Positions 1 through 9,195 are shown, counted from the first letter of the stretch. The stretch is DNA of 64,000 bases from Streptomyces sp. A2-16 (GCF_018128905.1 NZ_CP063808.1:4030001-4094000); one strand, 5' to 3'. A program made the numbers and translations. Notes: generated from the sequence alone by a model not told the origin.

Positions 1-39
1 TGGCGTGAAGTACATGTGATTCGCGAGGTGTTGAAGTCA

Positions 40-68
40 TTGACAGGTACACAAGGGCCTCCTAGGTT
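40..68 (+). promoter_or_regulatory. Vegetative-type promoter of the GH95-like/GH97 operon
   Basis: A consensus -35 TTGACA (40-45) is followed after exactly 17 bases by TAGGTT (63-68), which fits the TANNNT -10 of streptomycete HrdB promoters. It lies 50 bp upstream of the first gene. Inferred from sequence only. Confidence 0.55.
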
Positions 69-72
69 CCCC

Positions 73-89
73 GATACACCCGATGTATC
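73..89. promoter_or_regulatory. Putative operator overlapping the transcription start
   Basis: The inverted repeat GATACA-N5-TGTATC sits 5 bp downstream of the -10 element, where a bound repressor would block initiation. The repeat is visible directly. The cognate regulator is unknown and is not encoded beside it; LacI or GntR types are possible. Confidence 0.45.
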
Positions 90-117
90 AAGGATCCGTC
101 AGGTAGGGAGGACGATG

Positions 118-2427
118 ATGACCTCGCAGCCGGAGAGATCCGCGCAGCCGCCCCGCAGAGCCGTACTCGGCACCGCGCTGGGCGGAGCCGCGGCGGCCGC
201 GTTACCCGGAACGGCCCACGCCGAAGAACCGGTGTCCTCGCAGGGCGTCGCCCCACGCCCCTGGAAACTCCGCGACACCATGACCGGCGACGACGCCTGG
301 GCGCGGTTCCTGCGCGGACAGGACCTGCTGTGGACCAGACTGCCCACGCTCTGGTACGAGGGTCCGTTCCTGGGCGACGGCCTGCTCGGCAGCATGATCT
401 ACCAGGAGCCAGGCGCCAACCGGATCCGCTTCACCGTCCAGCACGGCCGGGTCCAGGACCACCGCCCCGAGTTCGGCAGCGGCTGGGGAACCTGCCGGCT
501 CCCCGTCGGCCACCTCACCCTCGAACCGGCCGGCACCATCACCGCCGTCGACTGGCGGCTGAGCCTGTGGAACGCCGAACTCACCGGCACCGTCACCACG
601 ACGGCCGGCACCCTCACCCTCGCCGCCCTCATCCACGACGAGACTCTGGCCGTCCGCGTCACGGCCGGCGGCGGCGAACGGGTCACCTGGACCTTCCACC
701 CCGAGGAGGCGATCAGCCCCCGCAGGATCAGCGAGGCCCCGCCCGCCGACTACACCGCCAACCCGCCCTGGACCAGCCGGACCGCCACCGACGGCACCGA
801 ACAGGTCCTCCAACCTCTCACCGCCGGCGGCCAGACCGCCACCGCCCACCGCCGCACCGACGGCGACCTGCTCCTCAGCGTCGGCCACAGCCACCCTTCC
901 GACAGCGCCGCCGAGGCCGACTCGCTGCGCAACCTCCGCCGCGCGAAGTCGTACAGCGCGCTCAGGCAGAAGCACATCCGCTGGTGGCACGACTTCTACC
1001 GCAAGAGCTTCGTGTCGTTCCCCGACCAGCGGCTCCAGAGCTTCCACTGGATCCAGCTCTACAAGGTCGCCTCCGCCAGCCGCGCCGGCGGCCCCGTCAT
1101 GGCCACCTCCGGACCCTGGCTGGAGCCCACACCGTGGCCCGCGGTCTGGTGGAACCTCAACGTCCAGCTGGAGTACTGGCTCATCCACGGCTTCAACCAC
1201 CCCGAGCTGGACTCCCTCGCCACCACCTTGCGCCAGAACCAGGAACAGCTCATCGCCAATGTGCCGGCCGCCTACCGCGCCGACAGCTCGGGCGTCGGCC
1301 GCAGCTCCGACATGTTCGCCAACCGCGGCGTCGGCCGGCCGGGCACCGGAGCCGAGACCGGCGACCTCACCTGGGCCCTGCACAACGTGTGGCTGTCCTA
1401 CCGCCACTCCATGGACAAGTCGCTGCTGCGCGACACCATCTACCCGGTGCTGCGCCGGGCCGTCAACTACTACCTGCACTTCCTCACCCCGGGCAGCGAC
1501 GGCAAGCTCCATCTGCCCAGCACCCTCTCGCCCGAATACCCCGTCGTACCGCCGCAGGACACCAACTACGACCTGGCCCTGATCCGCTGGGCCTGCCAGA
1601 CCCTTCTCGACTCCGCCGAACTCCTCGGCGTCGACGACGAGTTGATCCCGCGCTGGCAGGAGGTGCTGGCCAGGCTCACGCCGTACCCGGTCGACGCCGA
1701 CGGCTTCATGATCGGTGCGGACACCCCCTACGCCCAGTCCCACCGCCACTACTCGCACCTGCTGATGGTGTACCCCCTGTACCTCGTCAACTGGGACCAG
1801 CCCGAGAACCGCGATCTCATCACCAAGTCGCTCGTCCACTGGCACGCGCTGACCGGCGCCCACCGCGGCTACAGCTACACCGGCGCGGCCTCCATGTACG
1901 CCATGAGCGGCGACGGCGACACCGCGATCACCTATCTCCGCAAGTTCTTCGACCCCACCACCCGGTATCCCTGCCGCCCCAACACCCACTACACCGAGGC
2001 CGGCCCGGTCATCGAGACCCCGCTGTCCGCCTCGCAGTCCCTGCACGACATGTTCTGCCAGAGCTGGGGCGGGGTGATCCGCGTCTTCCCGGCCGTCCCG
2101 ACCGCCTGGGCCGACCTCACCCTGCACAACTTCCGTACGCAGGGCGCCTTCCTGGTCAGCGCCGTCCGCACGGCGGGCACCACCCGGTTCATCCGGGTCA
2201 GGAGCCTGGCGGGCGAGCCCCTCAGGCTCCGGCACGGACTCACCGGACGCCTCACCGCGGTACTGGACGACGGCACCCCCGCCCGCACCCGCGACCTCGG
2301 CGACGGCACCCTCGCCATCGACCTGCCCCGCGGCCGCGAGGTGCTCGTCCACACCGGCTCCCGACCCGACCTGAGCATCGCGCCCGTCGCCGTCAGCGAA
2401 CCGGGGCCGGCCTGGGGACTGCCGTAA
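118..2427 (+). CDS. Secreted GH95-like glycoside hydrolase (Tat signal)
   Basis: Predicted exported glycosidase of 769 residues related to GH95 (alpha-L-fucosidase/alpha-L-galactosidase). The N-terminus has a PRRAVLG twin-arginine-like motif, a hydrophobic stretch and an AHA cleavage site. A beta-sandwich region (about 70-260) precedes an (alpha/alpha)6-barrel region (about 310-660). W-W-N-L-N near residues 344-348 matches the paired Asn that assists the GH95 base; I do not see the canonical DGN motif of that base, so the exact activity is unsure. GGAG(G) at 107-111 favours the ATG at 118 over the one at 115. Codon 29 (202-204) is TTA, implying bldA control. GH97 follows after 25 bp. Confidence 0.75.
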   Translation: MTSQPERSAQPPRRAVLGTALGGAAAAALPGTAHAEEPVSSQGVAPRPWKLRDTMTGDDAWARFLRGQDLLWTRLPTLWYEGPFLGDGLLGSMIYQEPGANRIRFTVQHGRVQDHRPEFGSGWGTCRLPVGHLTLEPAGTITAVDWRLSLWNAELTGTVTTTAGTLTLAALIHDETLAVRVTAGGGERVTWTFHPEEAISPRRISEAPPADYTANPPWTSRTATDGTEQVLQPLTAGGQTATAHRRTDGDLLLSVGHSHPSDSAAEADSLRNLRRAKSYSALRQKHIRWWHDFYRKSFVSFPDQRLQSFHWIQLYKVASASRAGGPVMATSGPWLEPTPWPAVWWNLNVQLEYWLIHGFNHPELDSLATTLRQNQEQLIANVPAAYRADSSGVGRSSDMFANRGVGRPGTGAETGDLTWALHNVWLSYRHSMDKSLLRDTIYPVLRRAVNYYLHFLTPGSDGKLHLPSTLSPEYPVVPPQDTNYDLALIRWACQTLLDSAELLGVDDELIPRWQEVLARLTPYPVDADGFMIGADTPYAQSHRHYSHLLMVYPLYLVNWDQPENRDLITKSLVHWHALTGAHRGYSYTGAASMYAMSGDGDTAITYLRKFFDPTTRYPCRPNTHYTEAGPVIETPLSASQSLHDMFCQSWGGVIRVFPAVPTAWADLTLHNFRTQGAFLVSAVRTAGTTRFIRVRSLAGEPLRLRHGLTGRLTAVLDDGTPARTRDLGDGTLAIDLPRGREVLVHTGSRPDLSIAPVAVSEPGPAWGLP

Positions 2428-2452
2428 AGGCCACACAACTCGGAGGATCTCG

Positions 2453-4360
2453 ATGGCAGTTCCGATCAGAACCGCGGTCACCGCACTGTGCGCCTCCCTG
2501 GCGGCCGCACTGCTCACCACGGCACCCGCTCGAGCCGAACAGTACGAAGCCGACCACCTGCACGACCAGTCCTGGTCCCTGGCCGCAGGACCGCGGGCGC
2601 CGCGCGCACAGGTCTCCCTCGACGCGGCCACGGGCGCGCTGAGTCTCGCCGTGTCCCGGGACGGCCGTACGGTCGTCGAACCGTCGCCCGTCGGCATCGT
2701 CACCGAACAGGCCGACCTGTCCAAGGACCTGCGCTTCCTGAACCGCAAGAACCGTACGGTGGAGGAGCGTTACCGCACGAAGTCCGGGAAGCGGCTGGAC
2801 CGCCGGGTCCGCATGAACGAGGCCCGGCTGTCCTTCGCCACCCCCGCGGGCGCCCGACTCGACCTCGTCGTCCGCGCCTCCGCGGACGGTGTCGCCTACC
2901 GCTACGTCCTGCCCGAGGGAACCGGTGACGTCCTCGGCGAGACGTCCGCCTTCAACCTCCCGGCGGACGCGAAGGCGTGGCTCGGCACCTACCGGGTGGA
3001 CAACGAGGGCCAGTTCACCCAGTACACGGCGGCGACCGCGCCCACGGCGGAGTACTCCGACCAGGCCCTGTTCTCGACCGACGGCGGCTACACCCTGCTC
3101 GCCGAGTCCGACCTCACCGGCGCCTACTCCGGCGCCCGCCTCGCCCACACCCAGGGCACCGGCACCTACCGGATCAAGCTCGCCGACGAGCGGGTGAAGG
3201 CCGACGGCCCCCTCGCCACCCCCTGGCGGGCCATGGTCACCGGCGACCTCGCCACCGTCACCCGCTCCACGTTCACCGACGACCTCGCCCCCGCCTCCAA
3301 GGTCCGCGACACCTCCTGGATCCGCCCGGGCACGGTCCTGTGGACGTGGCTCGCAGGCGGCAGGGAGGCGGGACAGAGCCTCGCCGCGCAGAAGGCGTAC
3401 GTCGACTACGCGGCCGAACGCCACTGGCCCTACGAGGCCGTCGACGCCGGCTGGTACTACCGGCCGGGGGAGTGGGACATCACCGATCCGGACTGGCAGA
3501 CCAACAGCTGGATGCCGGAACTCGTCCGCTACGCCCGCGCCAAGGGTGTCGGCATCATCGTCTGGATCCACCAGCGCGACCTCGACACCCCCGAGGAACG
3601 CGCCCAGTGGCTGCCGACCCTGGAGAAGTGGGGCGTGAAGGGCGTCAAGATCGACTTCATGAACTCCGAGGCGCAGCCCATGCTGCAGTGGTACGACACG
3701 ATCCTCGCGCAGACGGCCGCCCACCACCTCATGGTCGACTTCCACGGCTCCACGATTCCCAAGGGCATCCAGCGCACCTGGCCGCAGGTCATGACCCTGG
3801 AGGGCGTCGCGGGGGAGGAGAAGCGGACCAACACCGCCGCCCACCTCACCACCCTGCCCTTCACCCGCAACGTCATCGGCTCCATGGACTTCACCCCCGG
3901 CGCCTTCCAGCGCGTGGGCCTGCGGCCCAACTCCGACGCGGCCGAGGTCGGCCTCACCGTCGCCTACGAGTCGGGACTGCAGATGTTCGCGGGCACCCCC
4001 GAGTCGTACGAGGCCCGGCCGCTCGCCCGGGCCTACTTCGACCAGGTCCCCGCCGCCTGGGACGACACCCGCCTGCTCGCCGGCGAACCCGGTCAGGAGG
4101 CCGTGCTGGCCCGCCGCAGCGGGCAGCGCTGGTTCCTCGGTGGCGTCTACGCGGGTGCCGCCCGTACGGCCGCGGTGCCGCTGTCCCTCGGTCCGGGCCG
4201 GTGGCTGGTGGAGACGATCCGGGACGGGGCGGACGGTCTCGTCCAGGACCGGCGGGTGCTGCGGGGCGGCGACACGCTCACCGTGGACGTCGTGGCGAAC
4301 GGCGGCTTCGCCGGGCTCGCCTGCCCCTGGCGACCGGGCATCACCACCTGCCATCGCTGA
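2453..4360 (+). CDS. Secreted GH97 alpha-glycosidase
   Basis: A 635-residue secreted GH97 enzyme, probably an alpha-galactosidase or alpha-glucosidase acting on oligosaccharides outside the cell. A Sec signal (1-28, ending ARA) is followed by the N-terminal beta-sandwich (about 30-285), a TIM barrel starting at W-T-W-L (about 297) and a C-terminal beta domain. Asp401 in GVKIDF occupies the position of the nucleophile of retaining GH97 members, and Glu450 in MTLEG lies in the conserved acid/metal region. Inverting members (SusB type) use Glu instead, so a retaining mechanism is inferred. GGAGG precedes the ATG. It is cotranscribed with the GH95-like gene and ends at a strong hairpin. Confidence 0.9.
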   Translation: MAVPIRTAVTALCASLAAALLTTAPARAEQYEADHLHDQSWSLAAGPRAPRAQVSLDAATGALSLAVSRDGRTVVEPSPVGIVTEQADLSKDLRFLNRKNRTVEERYRTKSGKRLDRRVRMNEARLSFATPAGARLDLVVRASADGVAYRYVLPEGTGDVLGETSAFNLPADAKAWLGTYRVDNEGQFTQYTAATAPTAEYSDQALFSTDGGYTLLAESDLTGAYSGARLAHTQGTGTYRIKLADERVKADGPLATPWRAMVTGDLATVTRSTFTDDLAPASKVRDTSWIRPGTVLWTWLAGGREAGQSLAAQKAYVDYAAERHWPYEAVDAGWYYRPGEWDITDPDWQTNSWMPELVRYARAKGVGIIVWIHQRDLDTPEERAQWLPTLEKWGVKGVKIDFMNSEAQPMLQWYDTILAQTAAHHLMVDFHGSTIPKGIQRTWPQVMTLEGVAGEEKRTNTAAHLTTLPFTRNVIGSMDFTPGAFQRVGLRPNSDAAEVGLTVAYESGLQMFAGTPESYEARPLARAYFDQVPAAWDDTRLLAGEPGQEAVLARRSGQRWFLGGVYAGAARTAAVPLSLGPGRWLVETIRDGADGLVQDRRVLRGGDTLTVDVVANGGFAGLACPWRPGITTCHR

Positions 4361-4374
4361 GCGCACTGCCGTTC

Positions 4375-4423
4375 CGGGGCCGGGTTCGATCAGCGGGGAC
4401 GCCGCTGATCGAACCCGGCCCCG
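4375..4423 (+). terminator. 22-bp perfect stem-loop terminator after GH97
   Basis: The two 22-base arms (4375-4396 and 4402-4423) are perfectly complementary around a 5-base loop. There is no U-tract, as is common for streptomycete terminators. It separates the glycosidase operon from pobA on the same strand. Confidence 0.75.
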
Positions 4424-4464
4424 CGTGCGCCAGGCCCCGATACGCTGGTGCCGGAGGTGCCCAA

Positions 4465-5721
4465 GTGGCCGAAAAGGCAAGCGAGTTGCTGGATCATCCT
4501 GCCGAGTCCACGACCGTCGTGGTGATCGGTGCGGGGCCGGCCGGGATGACCGTCGCCACGCTGCTGCGGCACTGCGGCATCGACTGCGTCGTGCTGGAAC
4601 GCCGCTCCCGCGACCACGTGGCGCAGCGCCAGCGGGCCGGCATCGTGGAGACGCGCGCGGTCCGCATGTTCGACTCCTGGGGGCTCGCGGACCGGGTCCT
4701 CGGCGGGATCCCCTACGACGGCATCCTCGAGTTCCGGGTCGACGGGCGCAACCGGCTGCTGTCCGACAGCGACGGCTCCGACGGTCCCGCGGCCCGTCTG
4801 TGCCCCCAACAGGTCCTCGTGCAGAAACTCACCGCCACCTATCTCGAGGACGGCGGCGACCTGCGCTTCGAGGCCGCCGACGTCTCCCTGCACGACCTGA
4901 CCGGCGACCGCCCGACCGTCGGTTACCGCACCGCCGACGGCACGCTCCGCACGATCACCTGCGACTTCGTCGCCGGCTGCGACGGCGACCACGGCGTCAG
5001 CCGTACGGCGATCCCCGACGGCGCGCTGACCGCGTACGCCTTCGACCACGGGATCGGCTGGCTCACCGTCCTGGCCGACGCCCCGCCCCCGGCCCACCCC
5101 CTGCTGGCCGTGAGCCGGGAGGGCTTCGCCGCCCACTTCCCGCGCGGCCCGCACGCGAGCCGCTACTACCTCCAGTGCCCGCCCGACGACGACCCGGCCG
5201 CCTGGCCCGAGGCCCGCGTCTGGAACGCGCTGCGCACCCGGCTCGGCGACCCCGCTCTCGTCGCCGGCCCGATCACCGACCGCGAGGTGTTCCGGCTCCG
5301 CAGCCTCGTCCACGAACCGATGAGCCACGGCCGTCTCTTCCTGGTCGGCGACGCGGCGCACATCGTGTCCCCGATGGGCGGCAAGGGCATGAACCTCGCC
5401 CTGTACGACGCCGATGTCTTCGTCCGGGCCGTGCGTGACTTCCTCCGAGGCGACGACTCCGCCCTCGACGCCTACTCGGCGCGCTGTCTTCGCCGCGTCT
5501 GGAACGACCAGGAGTTCTCCCACTGGCTCACCCGCACCCTGCACGACGCGGGCGACGCCGAGCCCTTCCTGCGCAACCTGGCCCGTGCCCGCCTCGACCG
5601 CCTCTTCACCTCCCCGGCCGCGGCCGGAGCCTTCGCGGAACTCATGACAGGGCTGGACCCGGCCGGGGACGCGGTGGCGCAGAAAATGCCCGGCAACCTT
5701 TTGGGAACCGGCGGCGACTGA
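4465..5721 (+). CDS. pobA: 4-hydroxybenzoate 3-monooxygenase (PobA)
   Basis: FAD-dependent cytoplasmic hydroxylase of 418 residues that converts 4-hydroxybenzoate to protocatechuate with NAD(P)H and O2. The Rossmann motif G-A-G-P-A-G lies at 22-27, and R-Q-R-A-G-I-V-E (55-62) matches the PobA signature near the flavin. G-D-A-A-H-I-V (about 295) and the K-G-M-N-L-A segment after it form the second FAD motif. The protein is slightly longer than the usual 390-400 residues because of an N-terminal extension. GTG is chosen because GGAGG (4453-4457) stands 7 bases upstream. No pobR or protocatechuate genes are adjacent, so it acts as a lone entry step feeding a pathway elsewhere. Confidence 0.88.
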   Translation: MAEKASELLDHPAESTTVVVIGAGPAGMTVATLLRHCGIDCVVLERRSRDHVAQRQRAGIVETRAVRMFDSWGLADRVLGGIPYDGILEFRVDGRNRLLSDSDGSDGPAARLCPQQVLVQKLTATYLEDGGDLRFEAADVSLHDLTGDRPTVGYRTADGTLRTITCDFVAGCDGDHGVSRTAIPDGALTAYAFDHGIGWLTVLADAPPPAHPLLAVSREGFAAHFPRGPHASRYYLQCPPDDDPAAWPEARVWNALRTRLGDPALVAGPITDREVFRLRSLVHEPMSHGRLFLVGDAAHIVSPMGGKGMNLALYDADVFVRAVRDFLRGDDSALDAYSARCLRRVWNDQEFSHWLTRTLHDAGDAEPFLRNLARARLDRLFTSPAAAGAFAELMTGLDPAGDAVAQKMPGNLLGTGGD

Positions 5722-5777
5722 CAAGTCGGAAGCGCCCTCCGCCGGAGGCTCGCACGGATCACCCAAGGACGCGCACA

Positions 5778-6728
5778 GTGGCATCTCGTTCGCATCGTTC
5801 CCCCTCGTCGGGCAGGGGGCGCACCGCCCTCGTCTCGGCGGCCGTCGTCGCCGTCGTCGTGCTCGTGACGGCATTGGTCCTCGCGTTCGGTCCCGACCGC
5901 GGGACCGACGCGGGCCCGGCCGCGGCCACAGCCGTCGCCGGCGCCCCCGCCACGCCCACCCCGACGGCCGAGGAGCCGAAGCCCGCCACGGCCTCCCCCT
6001 CGGTCTCGGCCCGCACCAGCAGCCCCAAGGCCGATGCGAGCAGCGCCTCGCCCCGGCCGTCGAAGACGCCGGCCAAGCGCCCGGCGCGGAAGGCGACCGC
6101 GTCGGCCCCGGCGGCCGGACGGATCAAGCCCGGGGTCACCTACCAGGGCGTGGCCACCTTCTACGACGTGGGCAACGGCGACGGCGCCTGTCTGTACGGC
6201 CCCACCGACGACGTCATGACCGCGGCGATGAACCACACCGACTACGAGACGTCCAGGGCGTGCGGGGCGTACATCCTCGTCCGTGCCGCGAGCGGCGCCT
6301 CCGTCACGGTCCGCATCACCAACGAGTGCCCGCTGCCCTGCGCACCCGGCCAGCTCGACCTCAGCCCGCAGGCGTTCGCGAAGCTCGCCGCCCCCGTGCA
6401 GGGCCGGATCCCGATCACCTGGAGCCTGCAGAGCCCCAGCACCTCCGAAACGGTCTCGATCCGGTACAAGACCGGATCGAGCCGCTACTGGTGCGGCATC
6501 CAGGCGATCGGCCACCGCAACCCGCTGGCCCGGCTGGAAGTCGAAACGGCCGCGGGGTGGCGCGAGTTGCCCCGCACCGAATACAACTACTTCCTCTCCG
6601 AGCAGGGCAGCGGCTGCGGTGGCCCGATCAGGATCACCGACATCTACGGCGAGCGACTGGAGATCGACGGCATCGGCGTGCAACCGAACGTCGTGCAGCC
6701 CACCCGGGTCCAGTTCGCCCGGCACTGA
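5778..6728 (+). CDS. Membrane-anchored or secreted expansin-like protein
   Basis: A 316-residue protein with an N-terminal hydrophobic segment (about 17-37), a Pro/Ala/Thr-rich linker (about 40-115) and an expansin-like module. The double-psi beta-barrel region (about 125-215) has the G-A-C-L-Y-G and A-M-N-H motifs. The C-terminal half (about 216-316) resembles the CBM63-like domain. Bacterial expansins bind and loosen cellulose or cell wall without hydrolysis. The GTG start has a weak AAGGAC ribosome site. It may help the secreted glycosidases elsewhere in the window reach plant walls; that link is inference. Confidence 0.72.
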   Translation: MASRSHRSPSSGRGRTALVSAAVVAVVVLVTALVLAFGPDRGTDAGPAAATAVAGAPATPTPTAEEPKPATASPSVSARTSSPKADASSASPRPSKTPAKRPARKATASAPAAGRIKPGVTYQGVATFYDVGNGDGACLYGPTDDVMTAAMNHTDYETSRACGAYILVRAASGASVTVRITNECPLPCAPGQLDLSPQAFAKLAAPVQGRIPITWSLQSPSTSETVSIRYKTGSSRYWCGIQAIGHRNPLARLEVETAAGWRELPRTEYNYFLSEQGSGCGGPIRITDIYGERLEIDGIGVQPNVVQPTRVQFARH

Positions 6729-6731
6729 CCG

Positions 6732-6968
6732 TCAGTTCAGCAATGCGCAGACCTCCACGAAGTCGTCGTAGGACTCGCCGTACTGGTGGGCGGCGAGAAG
6801 GAACATCGAGCGGTCCGTCAAAGCCCGGGCCAGGACCGGCCTTTCGGTGAAACGGCGGGCGAGGGAGACGTGCCCGGCGCCCCACTCGACCAGGTCCCAG
6901 AACGACAGTTCCTCCGCCTCCGGTTCCAGCACCTCGACCAGAACACGGCGGGCATCCCGGGTGCCGCC
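6732..6968 (-). pseudogene. C-terminal remnant of an unrecognised gene
   Basis: About 75 codons that read like real protein end at a stop at 6732. They include W-D-L-V-E-W-G-A-G-H and A-A-H-Q-Y-G-E-S-Y-D-D. Upstream of about 6968 the frame turns into Gly/Val-rich text that is the antisense of the neighbouring FG-GAP fragment, so the 5' part is missing. I do not recognise the family. It meets another gene end head-on, which suggests a deletion junction. Confidence 0.4.
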
Positions 6969-7196
6969 GAGGAGGGGGACGGGTGGGGCGCCCAGGTGCG
7001 GCTCATCGACATCGACGGCGACGGCCGGGCCGAGCTGGTGGCCGCCGCGCCCGGCGAGAACGCCGGTGACGGCGCCGTGTGGCTGGTGCCCGCGAGCGGC
7101 GACGGCCTGCTCGCCGACGGGTCGCGTTCCTACGGCGCCGCCGCCCTCGGCGGGAGCGGCCACGGCGCCCACTTCGGCGCGGTGATCGACGAGTGA
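6969..7196 (+). pseudogene. C-terminal remnant of an FG-GAP repeat protein
   Basis: The frame encodes D-I-D-G-D-G-R-A-E-L, the calcium-binding blade signature of FG-GAP/integrin-alpha propellers, followed by a typical last blade and a TGA at 7194-7196. No start, signal peptide or earlier blades precede it; upstream bases belong to a minus-strand gene end. Such proteins are normally hundreds of residues long and secreted, so this is a truncated relic. Confidence 0.5.
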
Positions 7197-7236
7197 GCGC
7201 GGCGCGTTCGGCGCGTTCGCAGCGGGGACGACGCTG

Positions 7237-9195
7237 TTATTCGGTGCTGCGCAGGGCGGCCCAGGTGTCGTGTCCCACGACGCCGTCGGCGCTCAGTCCC
7301 CGCTCGCTCTGGAAGGAGCGGACCGCGCTCTCGGTGCCGGACCCGAACTCCCCGTCCACGCCGGTGCTCCCCACGCTGTATCCGCGCTCCGTCAGGATGC
7401 ACTGCACCTGCTGCACGCGTTTGCCGCTGTCGCCGAGGCGGGTGCGCCCGTTTCCGGCGTAGTACGTGCACGCGGAGAGCCAGGGAGCGGTGCCGGTCCC
7501 GGCGGACGGGCTGTCGGCGGAAGCGGTGGGGGACGGCTCGGTGGACGTGGTGTCACCGGGAGCCGGGGCGTCCTCGTCCCGGTCGCCCGCCGAGCCCGAG
7601 CCCGACCCTGAGCCCGAGGCCCCGGGCTCGGTGGAGATGGTCCCCGCCTCCGTGTCCGGCTCCACCGCCAGGGCGCCGTCGACGTCCGGGTGGGTCCGCC
7701 CGGTCGTGCTCGGGGACACCGGACCGGTGGGGGCGTCATGGGAGCCGGTGCCCTCGGCCGTGCCGCCACCGGCCTTCGGCGAGGCGGTGGCAGGGGCATC
7801 GGGACGGATGAGCAGCAACGCCACCGCGGCCACGACGCAGATCGCGAGGCCCGCGACGGCGACGAGTAACGTCTTCCGCCGCCGCCGCGACCGCCCTTCC
7901 GGCGATCCCGGCGCAGGCACGGCCGCGGAACCTTCGGTCTTCTCCGATGACGGCGAATCCGGTGCCTGCGAGTCCCGCGCCTGGGCGTCGGGTGACAACG
8001 AGCCCGCCGGCGCGGCACCGGGGACCGGCGAGTGCGGCGCCGGAGCACCCGGTGCCCGCGCATGCGTCGGGCGCGCGTCGGGTGCCTGCTCATGAGGCGG
8101 CCGCGCATCGGCCGGTGCGGCCTGCAGCCCCCGGGAGGACACCGGCATCGGCAGGTCGCCGACGGACCGGAGGCGGCTCATGCTCGCCACCGGCAGAAGG
8201 TGCAGGGCCTCGTACGCTCGCTGCCGGGCGAGCACCTCGACGCCCAGCGGCTCCGGCCAGGTGTCCGCCACGGGTCGTACCCGGGCGGCGTCGATCAGCT
8301 CCTGCGGGGTGGGCCGCCGCGACGGCTCCTTGGCCAGGCAGGCGGTCAGGAGCGCACCGAGTTCCGCGTCCGCTGCCGAGATCTCCCCGACGACCTGGGG
8401 GTTCGGTTCCTCGTACGCCACCCGGTGCATCACGTCGACCCCGGTGCCGTCACCGAACGGCGCACGCCCCGTCGCCGCGTAGACCAGTGTCCCGGCCAGC
8501 GAGAAGACATCGGACGCCGTGTCGGACACGCCCTCCCTCAAGTGCTCGGGCGACATGTAGGCGGGGGTGCCGACCCGGTTGCCGGTGCCGGTGATCGCAC
8601 TCGCGTCGGCGGCCTTCGAAATGCCGAAGTCGATCACATGCGCGCCGCGGACGGACAGCAACACGTTGGACGGCTTCAGGTCCCGGTGGACGATCTCCTC
8701 GACGGCGAGACTCGAGAGCGCCTGTCCCAGTTCGGCCGCCAGCCGCCGGACCGCGGCTGTGTCCAGGGCGCCGTACTCCTTGACGGCCTCCGCCAGATCG
8801 AAGCCGGGGAGGTACTCCGTGGCCATCCACAGCAGCTCGTCCTCGAAGCCCGTGCCGCACAGCCGCGGCGCGTGCGGGGTCCGGAGACGGGCGTGCACGG
8901 ACGCCTCGCGCTCGAACCGGCGCCGGAACCGGGGATCCTCCGCGTACTCCGGCCTGATCACCTTCACCGCGACCAGACCCGGGCTGTCGTCCATGGGACG
9001 TGCCAGGTAGACCCGTCCCATGCCGCCGCTGCCGAGCAGCGCCACCGGTGCGTAGGGGCCGACCCGCAGGGGGTCGCCGAGCCGCAGTGGTAAGGCACCG
9101 GTCTGCCGCAGCGCGGCAGCCGCGTCGTCCGCCGACGCCGGCCGCTGTCCCGACAAGGAATCCCCCGAAGTCACTTTCGATGCACGCCAGTTCAC
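7237..9195 (-). CDS. Membrane Ser/Thr protein kinase with C-terminal peptidoglycan-binding domain
   Basis: A 652-residue PknB-family kinase. The cytoplasmic kinase domain (about 45-305) has the Gly loop G-S-G-G-M-G (55-60), Lys78, H-R-D-L-K-P-S-N (170-177), D-F-G (189-191) and G-T-P-A-Y-M-S-P-E (209-217), so it looks active. A Pro/Ala/Ser-rich linker leads to one transmembrane helix (about 442-463), an acidic Gly/Ser linker, and a PG_binding_1 domain (about 575-650) in place of the usual PASTA repeats. It could sense the wall and phosphorylate cytoplasmic targets. Codon 443 (7869-7867) is TTA, suggesting bldA-dependent expression. The GTG start has a G-rich but weak ribosome site; a second GTG lies 21 bases inside. 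Confidence 0.88.
   Translation of the reverse strand: MNWRASKVTSGDSLSGQRPASADDAAAALRQTGALPLRLGDPLRVGPYAPVALLGSGGMGRVYLARPMDDSPGLVAVKVIRPEYAEDPRFRRRFEREASVHARLRTPHAPRLCGTGFEDELLWMATEYLPGFDLAEAVKEYGALDTAAVRRLAAELGQALSSLAVEEIVHRDLKPSNVLLSVRGAHVIDFGISKAADASAITGTGNRVGTPAYMSPEHLREGVSDTASDVFSLAGTLVYAATGRAPFGDGTGVDVMHRVAYEEPNPQVVGEISAADAELGALLTACLAKEPSRRPTPQELIDAARVRPVADTWPEPLGVEVLARQRAYEALHLLPVASMSRLRSVGDLPMPVSSRGLQAAPADARPPHEQAPDARPTHARAPGAPAPHSPVPGAAPAGSLSPDAQARDSQAPDSPSSEKTEGSAAVPAPGSPEGRSRRRRKTLLVAVAGLAICVVAAVALLLIRPDAPATASPKAGGGTAEGTGSHDAPTGPVSPSTTGRTHPDVDGALAVEPDTEAGTISTEPGASGSGSGSGSAGDRDEDAPAPGDTTSTEPSPTASADSPSAGTGTAPWLSACTYYAGNGRTRLGDSGKRVQQVQCILTERGYSVGSTGVDGEFGSGTESAVRSFQSERGLSADGVVGHDTWAALRSTE

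Noticed and set aside
202..2748. Very long minus-strand open frame (848 codons) opposite the GH95-like gene
   Set aside because: It is Gly/Val/Asp-rich antisense text with no domain; the plus strand encodes a recognisable enzyme with signal peptide and ribosome site.
2393..4480. 695-codon minus-strand frame opposite GH97
   Set aside because: It is the complement of the GH97 reading frame and shows no family signature.
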